From positions 186,001 through 250,000 of the forward strand of contig JAINUG010000175.1 of the NCBI GenBank assembly GCA_029706075.1: a stretch of DNA of 64,000 nt, written 5' to 3'. Source of the DNA: Aldrovandia affinis (Eukaryota; Chordata; Actinopteri; Notacanthiformes; Halosauridae). Position 1 is the first letter of the stretch. Every line of letters starts with the position of its first letter. The notes beneath the pieces were generated by a model. The model was given only the letters and a program-made list of their open reading frames with translations, did not search any database and had not been told where the DNA came from. Positions 52,755 through 64,000 of the stretch are shown here, in pieces. The position numbers and the translations under genes are program-made.

Positions 52755-55700
52755 TTCAGTTCAGTTCAAAAACTTTATTTATCCCCAAGGGGCAATTCCT
52801 GAAGCAGGCATAGTAAAAAAGGATGGTACAGACAGGACATATGAAGACAAGTATGACAACAGACAGTGACCACATAGCAGTGACAGAACATGACAAACAG
52901 AAAGTGACTTAGTCCAGCAATAATAAATCAATTAGGAGTTCTTTAAAGTGCTTTGTCCAAGGGAGTGGGTGACTGGCAGGCCGATGGGTAGGGGGGGTGG
53001 CTGGTGGAGGGCTGATAGGTGACTGAGGTTTGTCCTAGGAGAGGGAGAGGGAGAAGGACGGGGAGTGGGGAGACTGGAATTCAATCGGTGAACGGCGTAA
53101 CACATGAAGGTTGCCTTTCTCCTATTTGTTCTCGCTGCAGGGCAGCGCAGACGCTGACCAGAGGCTAGCCATTCGAAGGACATGGGTAGGGTCCTGTAAA
53201 ATGGTGTGGACTTTCCGGAGCCTTTGCTGGTCATGAAGTGAGGTCAGAGACCGGAGGGGATAGCCTATGATTTTAGAGCAGATGTCCACTGTACTCACAC
53301 TTCTTGTTTTGGATTGTGAGAGAGTGGAACCAAATGAATGAGAAAGTTATTATATTTTCAATGAAGGAGTTGTAAAATGTGGTGAGTATGTTCCTGCTCA
53401 CCCCAAAGGAGTGGAGCCTCCTCTGAAAGTACTGACGCTGCTGGCACTTCAAGATGATCACCTCAGTGTTGGCCTCGAATCAAAGTTTGTCATCAAAGAC
53501 AGTGCCCAGGTATTTGTACTGATGTACAGCATCCACTGGTTCCCCATGAATTATGCCTGCGGTCCTACCCACCTGGTGCTTGGAGAAGTCCACAAACATC
53601 TCCTTGGTCTTGGTGATGTTCAGATCCAAGCAGGACGATTAGTTGTTAGGGACTTGAGTCACCATTTCACAAACTCTCTGTCCACAAACATCTCCTTGGT
53701 CGGGCCCATGATCTTGAGCAGGGCCTGAGAGCAAGGAGAGCAGCACAGTATCGTCCGTGAACTTAACCAGATGGCGATTAGGATGGAGGCTTCTGCAGTC
53801 ATCTGTATACAAGATGAACAGCAAAGGTATCTGTTGTTGTCCAGCACCTTCTTTGTTCTTTGGGTGAGAAAGTCCATGATCCACAGAATTAGCTAGTGAT
53901 CCAGGTGGATCCTGGTGATCTTGGGAATGGGGATGATTGTGGAGTGTTTCCATGCTTCTGGGACTGTGCCATTTGTGAGATTTGTGAAACAGCTGCTGGA
54001 ACACTCCTCCTAGATGCTCAGCACAGTGTTTCAAGATGTGGCCACCAATCTCATCTGGGCCAGGGCTTTTTTTAGCCTGTGTCCTTTTCGGGCATCTTAC
54101 CACTGTGTCGACGTCGATGATGATAGGGTCACCGGGGGTCAGGCTGCTGATAGTATCTGCCATTTGTCAATGGTTATCTTTCTAAAAACTTGCGTAGAAG
54201 GAGTTGAGATCATTGTGGAGGGATTCATCACTACTCCCAGCCACACAGACAGGTTTGGAGTCTCTCACAGAGTTGACTGCTGCCATACTGCTGTCTTAAT
54301 CCCCTGCCAGGCCGCCTGAAGGTTACCCCGTTTGAATTTTTGTTTGATCTTGTTCTTGTAGGCTAATTTAGCATTTTTATGGCCTGCTTCACCTCCCCAT
54401 TCACCCTATTTTTCTCCAATGCAGATCCAGTGAAAAAAACTATTTTTTTTTGTTGAGAATAGATTTTAGGTCTTTCAGTTTATTGTTGGGGAAGATGGTG
54501 ATTGTTTTGATGATATTGTCTACACAGAAGGAGATTTGTAGGCTGGATTTAAAAATACTTCCCAGGTTGTACACTCAAGACACCCCCTTAGCATGTTGAT
54601 GCCTTGCTCAGTTCACTGTTTTATAGAATTAACCACTTTTTCTGTTCTCTGGTCTGTTCTCTGTCTGTGGTGCAAGGAGAATGGAATTATGGTCAGCAGT
54701 TCCAAGGGGAGGGAGAGGCAAAGATTTGTAGGCATGTGGGACAGAACCATAGCATTTGTCAAGGACCTTGTCAAAACGTGTGGCATGTGATGTATTGCTG
54801 GAATCTTTTCAGTGATTTTTCCATGGAGCAGTTGTTAAAATCTCCCAAAATAAATTTGGGGGAATCAGGTGAAATTAGTTCCAGCCTATTTTCAGTGTTC
54901 ATTATGTGTTCGGAGGCAGTTTTCACGTTGGCTTTAGGATGAATGTAAACGAGAATAAAAAATAGCTGGGGAAATTATCTCGGTAGGTAAAAAGGACGGA
55001 GTGACACAGCCAGGGGCTCTATGTCAGGCTTACACAGGCTCTCGCAAATGATGGCTGTAGCTGCACAGTAGATATACAGCCGATATAGAAATAAACTCCG
55101 CCTCCGTGTTCTTTACCGGTACTTTGTTTGTCTCTGTCGCGTCTTAACAGGGTGCCAAAACCGTCAATGAACAGTGCATTATCATCAATGCGACTGTCAA
55201 GCCATGTTTCCGTAAACTTCCTGTATTCATGCAGGTAGTTTACATTGGCTAGCTTATAAAGTTTGTCTACCTTATTTCGTAGCAAGTGGACATTGCTGAG
55301 GATGGCATAAGGTAGCGGTCTATGTTTATTTCCCCATTTGAGTTTAGTTCTGAGACCGGCTTTCTCACCTGATTTGTCTCCTCCGATGCGTGTCGCCTTG
55401 CCCGCTGCTTGGGTTTTTGGAGAGTAGATCCGCCAGGATATTCCATACATTGTCGGTCAGGTCAGCTTGCAGGCCCCGCAGATTCAACAGAAATTCCCAG
55501 TAGTCAGACTGTTGGCCGCCACCGGATAGATTGTTCTTAGTTTCCCAGCCAAGAGTAGCACACAATCCGAATGATAAACAGCATAAAATCCTAAACAGAT
55601 TGTGTCCATCTATGTCTCGAGAACGTGTGAGCCCATAGAGTGTAAAAGTTGATGAAAAAGTCCAACAGCAGCAGTGTGTGTCCGGTTACGTTAAAAGAAC

Positions 55701-55915
55701 AGACACATTTAAAAAAAAATACATGCCGTAAAATGCCATTAAACCAACAAACAAACTAGCACTATGCCAAAACCAGCCGGTTGATAAAAGTCCAATAGCA
55801 GAGTGTGTGTTCGGTCACGTTAAAAGAACAGACATAAAAAGACACGAAACACTTATTTAAGAAGACAGTAAATGCCATAAAACCAACAACAAAGAAGCAC
55901 TATGCCAAAACCACC
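52755..55915 (-). pseudogene. Rex1-like LINE, internally deleted, with 5' tandem repeats
   Basis: Minus strand. Endonuclease part at about 55019-55450 (LLRNKVDKLYKLANVNYLHE, TETWLDSRIDDNALFIDGFG). RT part at 53639-54163 (KSPGPDEIGGHILKHCAEHL, then after a gap LLFILYTDDCRSLHPNRHLV and FTDDTVLLSLL), and the C-terminal part to about 53150. The RT segment between motif 1 and the YTDD-flanking block is missing. The catalytic FADD reads FTDD. The 3' end (52755-52800) carries CAAGGGGCAATTCC-type sequence resembling the 3' end at 62640. Several frameshifts and stops are present. Confidence 0.82.
55650..55915 (-). repeat. two tandem 5' UTR monomers of the LINE
   Basis: Two copies of about 130 bp (55650-55777 and 55785-55915) share AAAAGTCCAA(C/T)AGCA, GTGTGT(G/T)(C/T)CGGT(T/C)ACGTT, AAAAGAACAGACA and GCACTATGCCAAAACCA. 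They lie at the 5' end of the minus-strand LINE, where promoter monomers would be expected. Confidence 0.75.
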
Positions 55916-56488
55916 CAGTCGCCACACGAGCAACCCAATATACAACGTACAATGAGAAATTACATTTTACAGTTTCTGGAGCACACTTTCTTATGTCTGT
56001 TACAGGATCCTATCATAAGGTATGATGGTTTAAAGAGTTATTTTCTACATCAAGCATGACTGCGTTGCACATTTGGCTCTTGCCGATGTTTGCTTTGTTG
56101 GTATTTATATTTCCGGTCCGTAGTCTAGCAACGAGCATGCTCCCCGATCTGGCGTGGAGAATCATTAAACGAACAGACCTCGAGTCGCAGCGAGTATACT
56201 GACATTTGGTTGTAACGCCGTATTCGACAGCAGTTCGACAGCCTGTGCGAACACGCCAAATTCGATTTTGTTTGAAGTACACTGAAGGCCTCTTCATGCT
56301 CTAAGGACAACAACACGGCAGCAACACAACCAGGGCTCTGCCACATCAACGCAACCTTTGCGACGTACACAGAGGGGGCTTCAGAGGGAGATCATATTAG
56401 TGGAGGAAAATGAGGAGGAGTCTACTGGATATAATGTAGGAGTATGGTACAGGCCACCAGCATTGGACAGCAATGTTGCATGATGTGT
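55916..56488. other. intergenic with a Harbinger-end-like repeat
   Basis: 56287-56390 repeats the GACAACAACACGRCAGCAACA and ACCAGGGCTCTGCMACATCA blocks found in the MITE at 45841-45920. No coding sequence seen. Confidence 0.5.
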
Positions 56489-56842
56489 GAATCAGATTTT
56501 TTCCAGTTTTTCTCCCAATTTAGTGACCAATTATACCCTCTATTTATTTCAATTAGCCCTCCCGACACGAACTCGCCGCCGTCTCTATGAGGCAAGCTAA
56601 TTCTCCGAGGGCAGCAAACTTTGCTTCCTTCAAGACAGAATTCTGGAAATGCCCGTGCGCGCTTCTCAGCAAGTTTGTGCCGGCTCACCCTCCCCCTTTC
56701 CCCTGGGGCAGGTAGCCAAATGCTGGTCCCGCTCGGGGTTCCCAGCCAGTGCCGGTCTGGCACAGACAGTGTTTCGACCACGGCCGTGATAGGCAACTCA
56801 CACTCGTAAACAAGTGTTAGACCGCTACGCTATCGGAGGCCC
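56489..56842 (-). mobile_element. SINE of the second family, minus strand
   Basis: Reading the minus strand: head GGGCCTCCGATAGCGTAGCG, body with CCAGCATTTGGCTACCTG, GAATTAGCTTGCCTCATAG, and tail ATTGGTCACTAAATTGGGAG. It matches 45643-46556 and helps define that interrupted copy. Confidence 0.85.
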
Positions 56843-57059
56843 AAAGTGCCTGTTCAAAAGCGAAAACCCCAATCACTTTGAATTGTTTGTGAAGTGCTTT
56901 GTGATTACTGTGTGCTGGTCCATCATCTCCAAACACAGACAAGCCACAAGGCTCGATAAATGTGTACTCAAAACAAAAATAATTAATCTTGAGGCATATA
57001 AATATTACTTGCGTTAATGCTTTCACTTTTGCCAAGCCCTCAGGGTAATAAACAGGTCT
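56843..57059. other. intergenic
   Basis: Nothing recognised. Confidence 0.5.
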
Positions 57060-58146
57060 AATTGACCCTTTGCTAAACCACGCCCCCCTTAGTTACTGTT
57101 GCTAAGTCCGTCAAGCTTTCGGAGCCAGCATGACGCTCGCACTGTCGCTAACTGCACTCCCTGGAGAAATATTGTCCAGTTTTTGGAAAATAGAAAAAGC
57201 GATTTCAGATAGAAGCAGACAGAAGGGTCTACAATATGCATTTGAAGGTTATATTCAAGATATCACACTGACTCAGCAACAAAATGACGTAAAAAACATT
57301 AAGATAGAAGCGAAAGCCTACAGATCACAGAGTAAAAGTGAACCACCGCATCACCTGGCGATTGTTCCTGTAAAGCTGGGTAGGTCTCTATTCACTATTA
57401 CAATCATTAAAAAGCAAAAGCAGTAGGCCTATATAACGTTACATTCAGTAGTAAGTTAGCTAGCATTAGCTAACTAACGTAACATTAGTAGCCTATAGTG
57501 TGCTGTAACGACATTACTCTGGTTAGCTCCACAGGTTTCTGCGCCCATCTCGGACTTATCCATACCCTGGACCTCTGGAAAGCTAAAAATATCAGCAGTG
57601 TGTCAGCCCAGTCCTCCACAAGATTTGGGTACTCGGGACTGGGCTTCCCATTGACAAAGTGCTGAAATAGTCATTTAAAAATAGTATTACATTTTGACAT
57701 CAAGGTAACGTTACCCACTTGGTTTTCTAGAGCTTGACTGTAACATCTTAATGTTAGCAAGCTGGCTGGATCATGAATAACAAAGCTAACATTTAGTCTA
57801 ACTTTACCAACATTGCAACCCGGAGCTGTATATCCAGACCGTAGCCACGTTAGCTTAGCTGGCTAACACTTTTTGGATTTGATTTTGGTTTTGGAAAGGG
57901 AAAAAATCTCCTTCCAAACTCTCCGGGTAACAAGTGTCACTGTTACAAGTGCCCCAGGCACAACGTTTAACCATAACTAGCTAAAAGTCCACAAAACCAG
58001 CTCTAAAATGAAGAAAATCTCAAACTTTTCTGTCAGAGTCAACGGAGTGCCGCCATAAACTGTCGGACCTCTGTCGGAGCCTGTCCTATGCTGCGCTGTG
58101 ATTGGCCAGTCTGCGTTTCGGGGCGTGGTTTAGCGAAGGGTCAATT
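57060..58146. mobile_element. DNA transposon with 27-bp terminal inverted repeats
   Basis: The left end (57060-57086) begins AATTGACCCTTTGCTAAACC and continues ACGCCCC. The right end (58120-58146) is its reverse complement with one mismatch (TTTGC versus TTCGC). If the element proper begins GACCC, the flanking AATT on both sides would be a 4-bp target duplication; AATT is palindromic, so this is ambiguous. Length 1087 bp. It carries the small two-exon ORF at 57130-57665. The superfamily is not established; the ORF suggests an ISL2EU/YqaJ-type relation. Confidence 0.8.
57130..57665 (+). CDS. small spliced ORF with half of a SWIM-like motif, inside a TIR element
   Basis: ATG 57130, 43 bp after the left TIR, opens MTLALSLTALPGEILSSFWK, then IEKAISDRSRQKGLQYAFEG and YIQDITL, then AYRSQSKSEPPHHL. 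Exon 57130-57379 ends at a GTAGGT donor. The acceptor CTCCACAG (57534) restores the frame: GFCAHLGLIHTLDLWKAKN, with stop TGA at 57663-57665, giving 126 residues. The pattern (a repeated-motif helix, a GYIxDI strand, YRSQ, then CxH followed by a hydrophobic helix) recalls SWIM-type zinc-finger regions of proteins encoded by YqaJ/ISL2EU-like transposons, but the CxC half of SWIM is absent. Probably an internally deleted derivative. Function unknown. Confidence 0.4.
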
Positions 58147-60079
58147 GCAGTCCCCATTATTGTTTATAGTGGTGGAGTGCTGCTATTCATTCTTTGTATT
58201 CCCAGAGATCCTCGCTTCCTTGATGCATGATTGGCTAACCTCACTGGTCTTGGCTGTATCAGGGTTGTCATCAGGCCTTGTAGTCTCCGCTTACGATTTT
58301 CAAAATGCGATTTTCCCCACAGTCATGCTGGAATGGCTCAAAGTGGTATTTGCACTGGCATCACCCACCCCCACCAACTGTGGGTTCAGTCCCCACCCAA
58401 GGAGCGAGAATGATCTTCGGTGCTGCTATATGGTGCTGGTGAAATTACTTCTGTTTTAATGCTGTTACTATCAGGTTTTATCTATGTTTACTGGGAGTTA
58501 AATACATTGTAAAGAATGCAGGAGGCCAGAGTCATTTAGGAGTGCCACATGCCAGGGATTTGGCTCCCTCAGCTGGACACAAAGTGCATCTGCACACCTG
58601 GCCTCATCAATCACCACATCAATCACCTCATTACAGCATAGAAGGCCAGAACTTCTCTCACCTGGTGAAACGTACCTACTGCCTGAAGTGTGGAGGACGT
58701 TTGGCTTTGTGAAGAAGTGTTGACTTTAAGCTTTTGCAAGAAGGCAAGTGACTTTGTACTATTGGTCTTTGTACAGTGATTCTGTTTTGTCTGAAAGCCA
58801 GCATTGTGTGTCACCATGTCCTGTGTGAAACATTGATCCTTAAGCCCTGATGGCCACTAACACCTGGCTGTCAGTGAGTCTTGTCTCAATCAATCAATCA
58901 ACGTCGCATCTTCCGACATTCCGAATACAACTTGTCATGAAAAGCACCGCATCCCCAGCCCCAGTTCGGTTACAGTGAATGATATCACTCAGGTAGGCAT
59001 TGTTTTAATTATGAAACCACGATTAAACAACACGTACTTACTTTTTATGTTATATATCTGTAAAAAAAAACTATGAAGTAGGTCAGTAAGACTTGCCACC
59101 TTCACGCTGTAATTTCGCCATTACTAACCTCGATACTCGCGAGCAAGTAAGCTAGTCTAATCATTATCATTAAAACTGATAGCAGGCAGTTACGTTTTGC
59201 ATAGTTTTGCTAGTTTAGTGTAATCACCCCATTTTCTTTATAGCCAGCATGTAGCAGTGTGTTTCCCTGTTAAAATAAAAGTTTCTGCTAGCCTTTCAAC
59301 GAGACATTCAAGTGAGTCACAGTGAGGTTATCAGAATATTCAAAGATATGACTCCAAGGAGGATGCTCCTGTGATTGCTGATTGAGAAAGAACACTGGAA
59401 AATCTATTATTTAGGCCTATCATTGTTTTTTTTTGTAATGTTTATTTATTTTAATGTTTGTTCTGTTGTTTAAACAGGTGTTTTAACTATATGGCTAGGT
59501 TTACATTTATTACCTTATAGAGATGTTTTCTTTACATAGGCCTATTTATTCCTTTTTATTAATTTTAACTATTAATTTAAATTATTTATTGCATGTGTTT
59601 TATGTTTTGTTATTCCTGTTCCTGGAATAAAGATTGAAGACTAAGGTCTATGTGATGTCTGTGTGAATTGCTGTTGTAGACAGGGTAATACAATCTGTAG
59701 AGCATGAACCATACCACACTTAGGAAGTGTACATACTGGAAAGGTACGATCTGTTTGAATGCCATTAAATTGCATCCTTCCTAACTTTCTTTCTCAAAGA
59801 AACCACTGATCTAATGTGACTGAATTGGTCTAAACAACTGAACACTGACTGACTGCATTACTTACACTGACTGACTTGCATTACTATATCAAATCTGTGG
59901 TTTCTTCATGGAAAAATGTGTTTCAGTAGAATTTAAACAGGTCCCATGTTATGAACATAGTGTGTGATTATGGATGGCAGTGGTGTGGCAACATCGAGAT
60001 GGGAATAGTGCGTGTCGGTGGGGTGAGTGCCTTTTTTTTTTGCTTGAGCCCCTGCCCCCAAAATGCCTGTGCATGGCCC
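58147..60079. other. intergenic
   Basis: About 1.9 kb with an ATCA run near 58887-58900 and an AATAAA at 59626-59631 without an attached gene. I see no coding region. Confidence 0.5.
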
Positions 60080-61519
60080 TGGGTACTACAAGTATTTGTT
60101 TAATTGGCTTCACAGATGTGTTTCATTAGGCAGGTGTATTCATTTGTGTCATTAGTGAATGCAGAAGAGAGCTGTTGATGTCTAGTCTTGATTCTAGACT
60201 TTGCAATTGCCTTTGGAGATTGTTGTTGGGGTGTGACAACATGAGGAAGACAGCAGTGTCTATGCAAATTAAGCTGGCCATCATAAGGCTCAGAAATGAA
60301 AATCAATCAATCAGGAACATTGCAAAAACCCTAGGCATGCCTAAGACAACAGTTTGGTTCATCATTAACAAGAAAAAAAGAACTAGTGAACTCAATTATG
60401 TCAAAAGACCCGGTAGACCAAGGAAGACCACTGTAGTGGATGACCGGAGAATACTCTATGGTGAGGAAAACCCCCCTGTCAACGGCCCAACAGATCAAAA
60501 ACACTCTCCTGGATGCAGGTGTAGATGTGTCAAAGTCTACCATACGTAGAAGACTACACCAGCAGGATGACAGAGGGTACACTACAAGATGCAAACCACT
60601 GATAAGCCTGAAGAACAGAAAGGTGAGATTAGAGTTTGCTAAAAAGCACCTAAAAGAGCCCCAAGAGTTCTGGAACAAAGTCTTGTGGACAGATGAGACA
60701 AAGATTTCCAGAGTGATGGAAAAGAGGAAAGTGTGGAGAAAAAAAGGAAATGCCCATGATCCAAAGCATACCACCTCATCCGTGAAACATGGTGGAGGGG
60801 GTGTTATGGCTTGGGCCTGTATGGCTGCCAGTGGAACGGGCTCACTTGTCTTCATCGATGATGTGACTGCAGACAGAAGTAGAACAATGAATTCTGAAGT
60901 CTACAGAAATATTTTATCTGCTCAGATAAAACCAAATGCCTCCAAACTCATTGGACGGCACTTAATCATGCAACAAGACAATGACCTGAAACATACTGCT
61001 AGAGCAACGAAGGGGTTTTTGATGGCCAAAAAGTGGAAAATCCTTGACTGGCCGAGTCAATCACTGGATCTGAATCCAATTGAACATGCATTTTACATGC
61101 TGAAGAGGAGACTGAAGGCAAAAAGTCCCTGAAACAAGCAGGAACTGAAGATGGCTGCAGTACAGGCCTAGCAGAGCATCACCAGGGAAGATACCCAGCG
61201 TCTGGTGATGTCTATGCGTCGCAAACTTCAAGCAGTCATTGCATGCAAAGGATATGCGACCAAATATTAAAAATGATTACTTTATTCTACATTATGTTAA
61301 ACTGTCCAATGAATTATGGTGCCTGAAAATGGGGGCTATGTACAAAAGGTTCTATAATTTCTAAACTGTTCATCCAATATGGATGAAAACACCCTCAAAT
61401 TAAAACTGACAGTCTGCACTTCAACCTCATTGCCATCCTTTCAATCTCAAATTGCTAGGTTATAGAACCAAAATAACAAAAAAATTGTCACTGTGCAATA
61501 AATGATGGTGCTCACTGTA
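60080..61519 (+). pseudogene. Tc1-like transposase pseudogene
   Basis: MRKTAVSMQIKLAIIRLRNE (from 60241) starts the N-terminal helix-turn-helix, with the SIRNIAKTLGMPKTTVWFII helix and the GRPRKT hook. After a one-base frameshift near 60440-60475 the frame continues AQQIKNTLLDAGVDVSKSTI, LWTDETKIS (first Asp), MQQDNDLKHTARATKGF (second Asp), and SLDLNPIEHAFYMLKRRLK (Glu of the DDE triad). It stops early at TGA 61130-61132; family members run about 30 residues further. The right terminus (TGGTGCTCACTGTA, to 61519) is present; I see no left one, so the copy looks 5'-truncated. Confidence 0.9.
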
Positions 61520-62039
61520 TATATATTTTTATTTATTTATCACAACGTGAGGATATAATGCATTAATACAAACAGCGTGTACCTACAATGGCCTGCTAAA
61601 ACTGTACTGTGCATGGGGGAAGTGAGAAGACACCATGCTCCAAGTTTCCATGGTAATCTGCAGTACCAGTTGATGATGATATGAAACTAGAGAATGAATG
61701 GTAGAGAAGTGTAACCTGTGTGACAGGTAAGGATATTTGTGTAGTGATTATCCTTCTTCACATGCTGACGGAACCTGCTCTGAGCTCACAGATCTGCCCC
61801 AATACAATTGTGTATGTGTGATGCCAATTCTTAAATACGTCTCTCATTGCATCTGCCTCAGCTTCTGCTTCTGCTTCTGCCTCAACTTTGCCCTACATCC
61901 ATCCATAAATTGAATGTAGCAAATCGGTTTGAATCTTTCACTCAGGACATGGTCATGCACAAACCTAGCTCTCAGACAAAACAGGGTCAGACACACACAA
62001 GGGTTGATACACAAATATCAAATGCAAAAAGTCAACGCT
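61520..62039. other. intergenic
   Basis: A short CTTCTG run at about 61858-61880. No gene. Confidence 0.5.
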
Positions 62040-62700
62040 TCTTTGCATTTCTCTGAAGCCCTCTACAAGAAGGGCCAGAGCCGCCTCTACTTTCTGAGGA
62101 GGCTCAGGTCCTTCAACATCTGCTGGAAAATGCTGCGGATGTTCTATGAGTCTGTGGTGGCCAGTGCCTTCCTGTTTGCTGTCGTGTGCTGGGGCAGCAG
62201 GCTGAGGGCGGCGGATGCCAAGAGACTCAACAAACTGATCCGCAAGGCCAGTTGCACCACAGATCGCCACAGGAAGTCATTCCTGCCTGTGGCCATCAAA
62301 CTCTACAACTCCTCCCTCAGAGTGTCAGACACTCTGAGTCAATAGACTGTCCCCTGGACTTACTGCACCCATATTTTATTATTTAATGTATATACTGTAC
62401 TAACTGATGTGCAATTCAATAACTGAGACCCACTTACTGCACTTTACTTTTGCAATAGTTGATTCACATTGTTGTATATACTGTATTTGTATAGTACATA
62501 TCTTGTTATCTCTTTGTATTGCACATACTTGACTTGACATTTTGATCCTTATTTTATTATCTTTATTATTTAGTTATATTTAGTATTTCTCTATTCTTAT
62601 TTATTTCCCAACTTGTGTATATGTGAGCAACTGCAGCGTAACCAATTTCCCCTCGGGGATCAATAAAGTATTTCTGATTCTGATTCTGATTCTGATATTC
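62040..62700 (+). pseudogene. Rex1-like LINE 3' end
   Basis: RT C-terminal tail: KKGQSRLYFLRRLRSFNICW, then FYESVVASAFLFAVVCWGSR, followed in other frames by KASCTTDRHRKSFLPVAIKL and YNSSLR. The 3' UTR includes CCCCTCGGGGATCAATAAAG and ends in TTCTGA tandem repeats (about 62670-62695). 5'-truncated just before the FLRRLRSF block. Confidence 0.85.
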
Positions 62701-63775
62701 CTCACTCGCGAATACGGCTAAAACCAACTTCCAGAATTCCTTTACTAACATTACTCGAGACTTGGATGGTTGTTGCCGAATTCCCTCAGGGTGCGAGTCT
62801 CCATAGTTAAAATGAATGTGCTTACTGTAACAAACTGTAATATGCCGTCACTAAATTTATCTGGAGGGGCAAACGCCCTTGCCTGAAACGGACTATTTTG
62901 CAGCATGAGAGACAGGATAGGGGTCTTTCTCTGCCTAATTTTAAACTTTATTACTGGGCCTTTGCACTGCGTCCTTTAGTAACTTGGTTCAATTCCACAA
63001 CTGCGGTCTCTTGGCGTGCTCTAGAAGAGGGATTGACGTCCCCCCTGACGTTGAAGGAGGTGTTTTAAAATGCTGTTCATCTAAACTATGACTGGACGGT
63101 ATGGGTGGTACGAGCAGTTTGGTTTACACATTTTATAGGTACTTATTGGAAAAGCCATACTTACCTCTGGCAGTGGGATCAGTTTGGAGGGATAGCATTC
63201 CGGATTTGGACCCGGAATTTGATTGGGACACGGTTTGGTCAGATGTCTTACAGGCATCAAGAAATCCTGATCATCAACAGTTACATTATAATTTTATTCA
63301 TAGGAATTACATGACTCCTCGGAAGATGTGCATTATGAAAATGATAAATGATCCTAGTTGTACTCGGTGCACATTGGGGGCTGTGGGCACATTCTTTCAC
63401 AAATGTAGTCTGCTAAATGCTTAAAATGAGTGTCCAGAGGTTACAGCTTTTTGGGAAATGGTTGCTTCCAGACTCTCTATATTGTTGTCTGTGACTATAC
63501 CACCCTCTCCTTCTGTCCTGATCCTTAATGATCTTTCCCTGATACACCTCCCTAAAATTAGGAAACACAGTTTCTTTGCTGGCCTTACTCCAGCCAAGAA
63601 GATGATTGGCACACGGTGGAAGCCTTCTCATTCTCTTTCATTTAGACATTGGGTTTTAAGTGTTTTTTGGATGTTGTTTATTTGGAACTCTCTACAGCCG
63701 ATATGCACGGTGCTAGTGAGGTTAACATTAATTTATGGATTTCCATTTTTGTTGATCTCAAAAACCTTTTAAGTT
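62701..63775 (+). pseudogene. L1-like LINE ORF2 C-terminus
   Basis: Broken frames give the post-RT segment (WRGKRPCLKRT-like and LSLPNFKLYYWAF-like at about 62855-62965), then SVWRDSIPDLDPEFDWDTVW, HYNFIHRNYMTPRKMCIMKM and a CTRC...FFHKC motif (63101-63424). Beyond a 20-bp intrusion of L2/SINE tail, VASRLSILLSVTIPPSPSVL and FAGLTPAKKMIGTRWKP run to a stop at about 63770. RT motifs are absent. Confidence 0.72.
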
Positions 63776-64000
63776 GAGTGTCTGCTATTTTTTATTTGAC
63801 TTTGCTATGGGCCTTTGGTCTCTGGGGTGGGTGGATGGGGTTGTGTGTTGTTGTTGTTTTTCTGTTTTATAATATAAGCTAAAAAGGGCTCACCACAAGC
63901 ACAGTTACACAGTGAATCGCGATCATCGTGATAGTTCCGATCGCGATAAACTTGAGGTCCAGCGACAGGGCAAGACCAGAATATTCACGTAGGCGGTCAA
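63776..64000. other. window end
   Basis: TG-rich then GATCGCGAT-containing sequence. Nothing further can be supported. Confidence 0.4.

Noticed and set aside
58934..59000. Possible small exon with a GTAGGC donor
   Set aside because: Contains an in-frame TGA and no partner exon could be found.

Overview
This is vertebrate nuclear DNA, almost certainly from a teleost fish. The genes are split by GT-AG introns. Introns and intergenic space are filled with tRNA-headed SINEs, L2/CR1/Rex1/L1-like LINE fragments, Tc1/mariner, hAT and PIF/Harbinger remnants, foldback MITEs and long (GT)n tracts. I see no bacterial-type operons, rRNA genes, functional tRNA genes or CRISPR arrays. The species cannot be named from the sequence.

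Two host genes can be supported, both on the + strand. (1) The 3' part of srgap3 (SLIT-ROBO Rho GTPase activating protein 3) occupies 464-18630, with a probable 3' UTR to about 21300. Nine exons encode most of the RhoGAP domain (including the arginine-finger segment), the acidic linker, the SH3 domain and the Ser/Pro-rich tail that ends in DKSCTM. The upstream F-BAR exons lie outside the window. The last exon is one base short in a C-run (18402-18406), which breaks the frame before the conserved C-terminus. (2) A complete parp12 (interferon-inducible mono-ADP-ribosyltransferase) occupies 30865-46949. Its 12 exons join in one frame to 669 residues: CCCH zinc fingers, WWE region, PARP catalytic domain. 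A consensus ISRE lies about 100 bp upstream of its ATG, and a poly(A) signal at 47060.

Mobile DNA by region: foldback MITEs at 51-265, 2505-2693 and 21473-21886; a CR1/Rex1-like LINE ending about 30 bp before an srgap3 acceptor (6565-7765); a young SINE with a perfect 20-bp target duplication (15761-16151); a Tc1 element with both inverted repeats (23176-24358); a LINE wrecked around an L2 tail (24990-26990); a 155-bp tandem satellite (27290-27790); a Harbinger transposase pseudogene with its introns kept and an antisense Myb-like ORF (27938-30007); an hAT non-autonomous element with a perfect 8-bp TSD (32061-32896); an L1-like element lacking its RT core and hit by a Tc1 copy (about 34700-39230); a hAT element with the hATC dimerisation segment (39892-41241); a SINE split by a Harbinger-type MITE (45643-46556); an L2 RT (50905-52585); a minus-strand Rex1-like LINE with tandem 5' repeats (52755-55915); a 1.09-kb element with 27-bp terminal inverted repeats and a small intron-containing SWIM-like ORF (57060-58146); a Tc1 pseudogene (60080-61519); and LINE 3' ends at the window edge.

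The best candidates for something little described are the 57060-58146 TIR element, the tandem array of splice donors after srgap3 exon 927-1061, the (GT)77 tract abutting an srgap3 acceptor, and the Harbinger MITE carrying the start of a MADF-like ORF. Gene calls rest on recognised protein families and on splice phases checked by hand. Repeat-family names are recognition without a database search.
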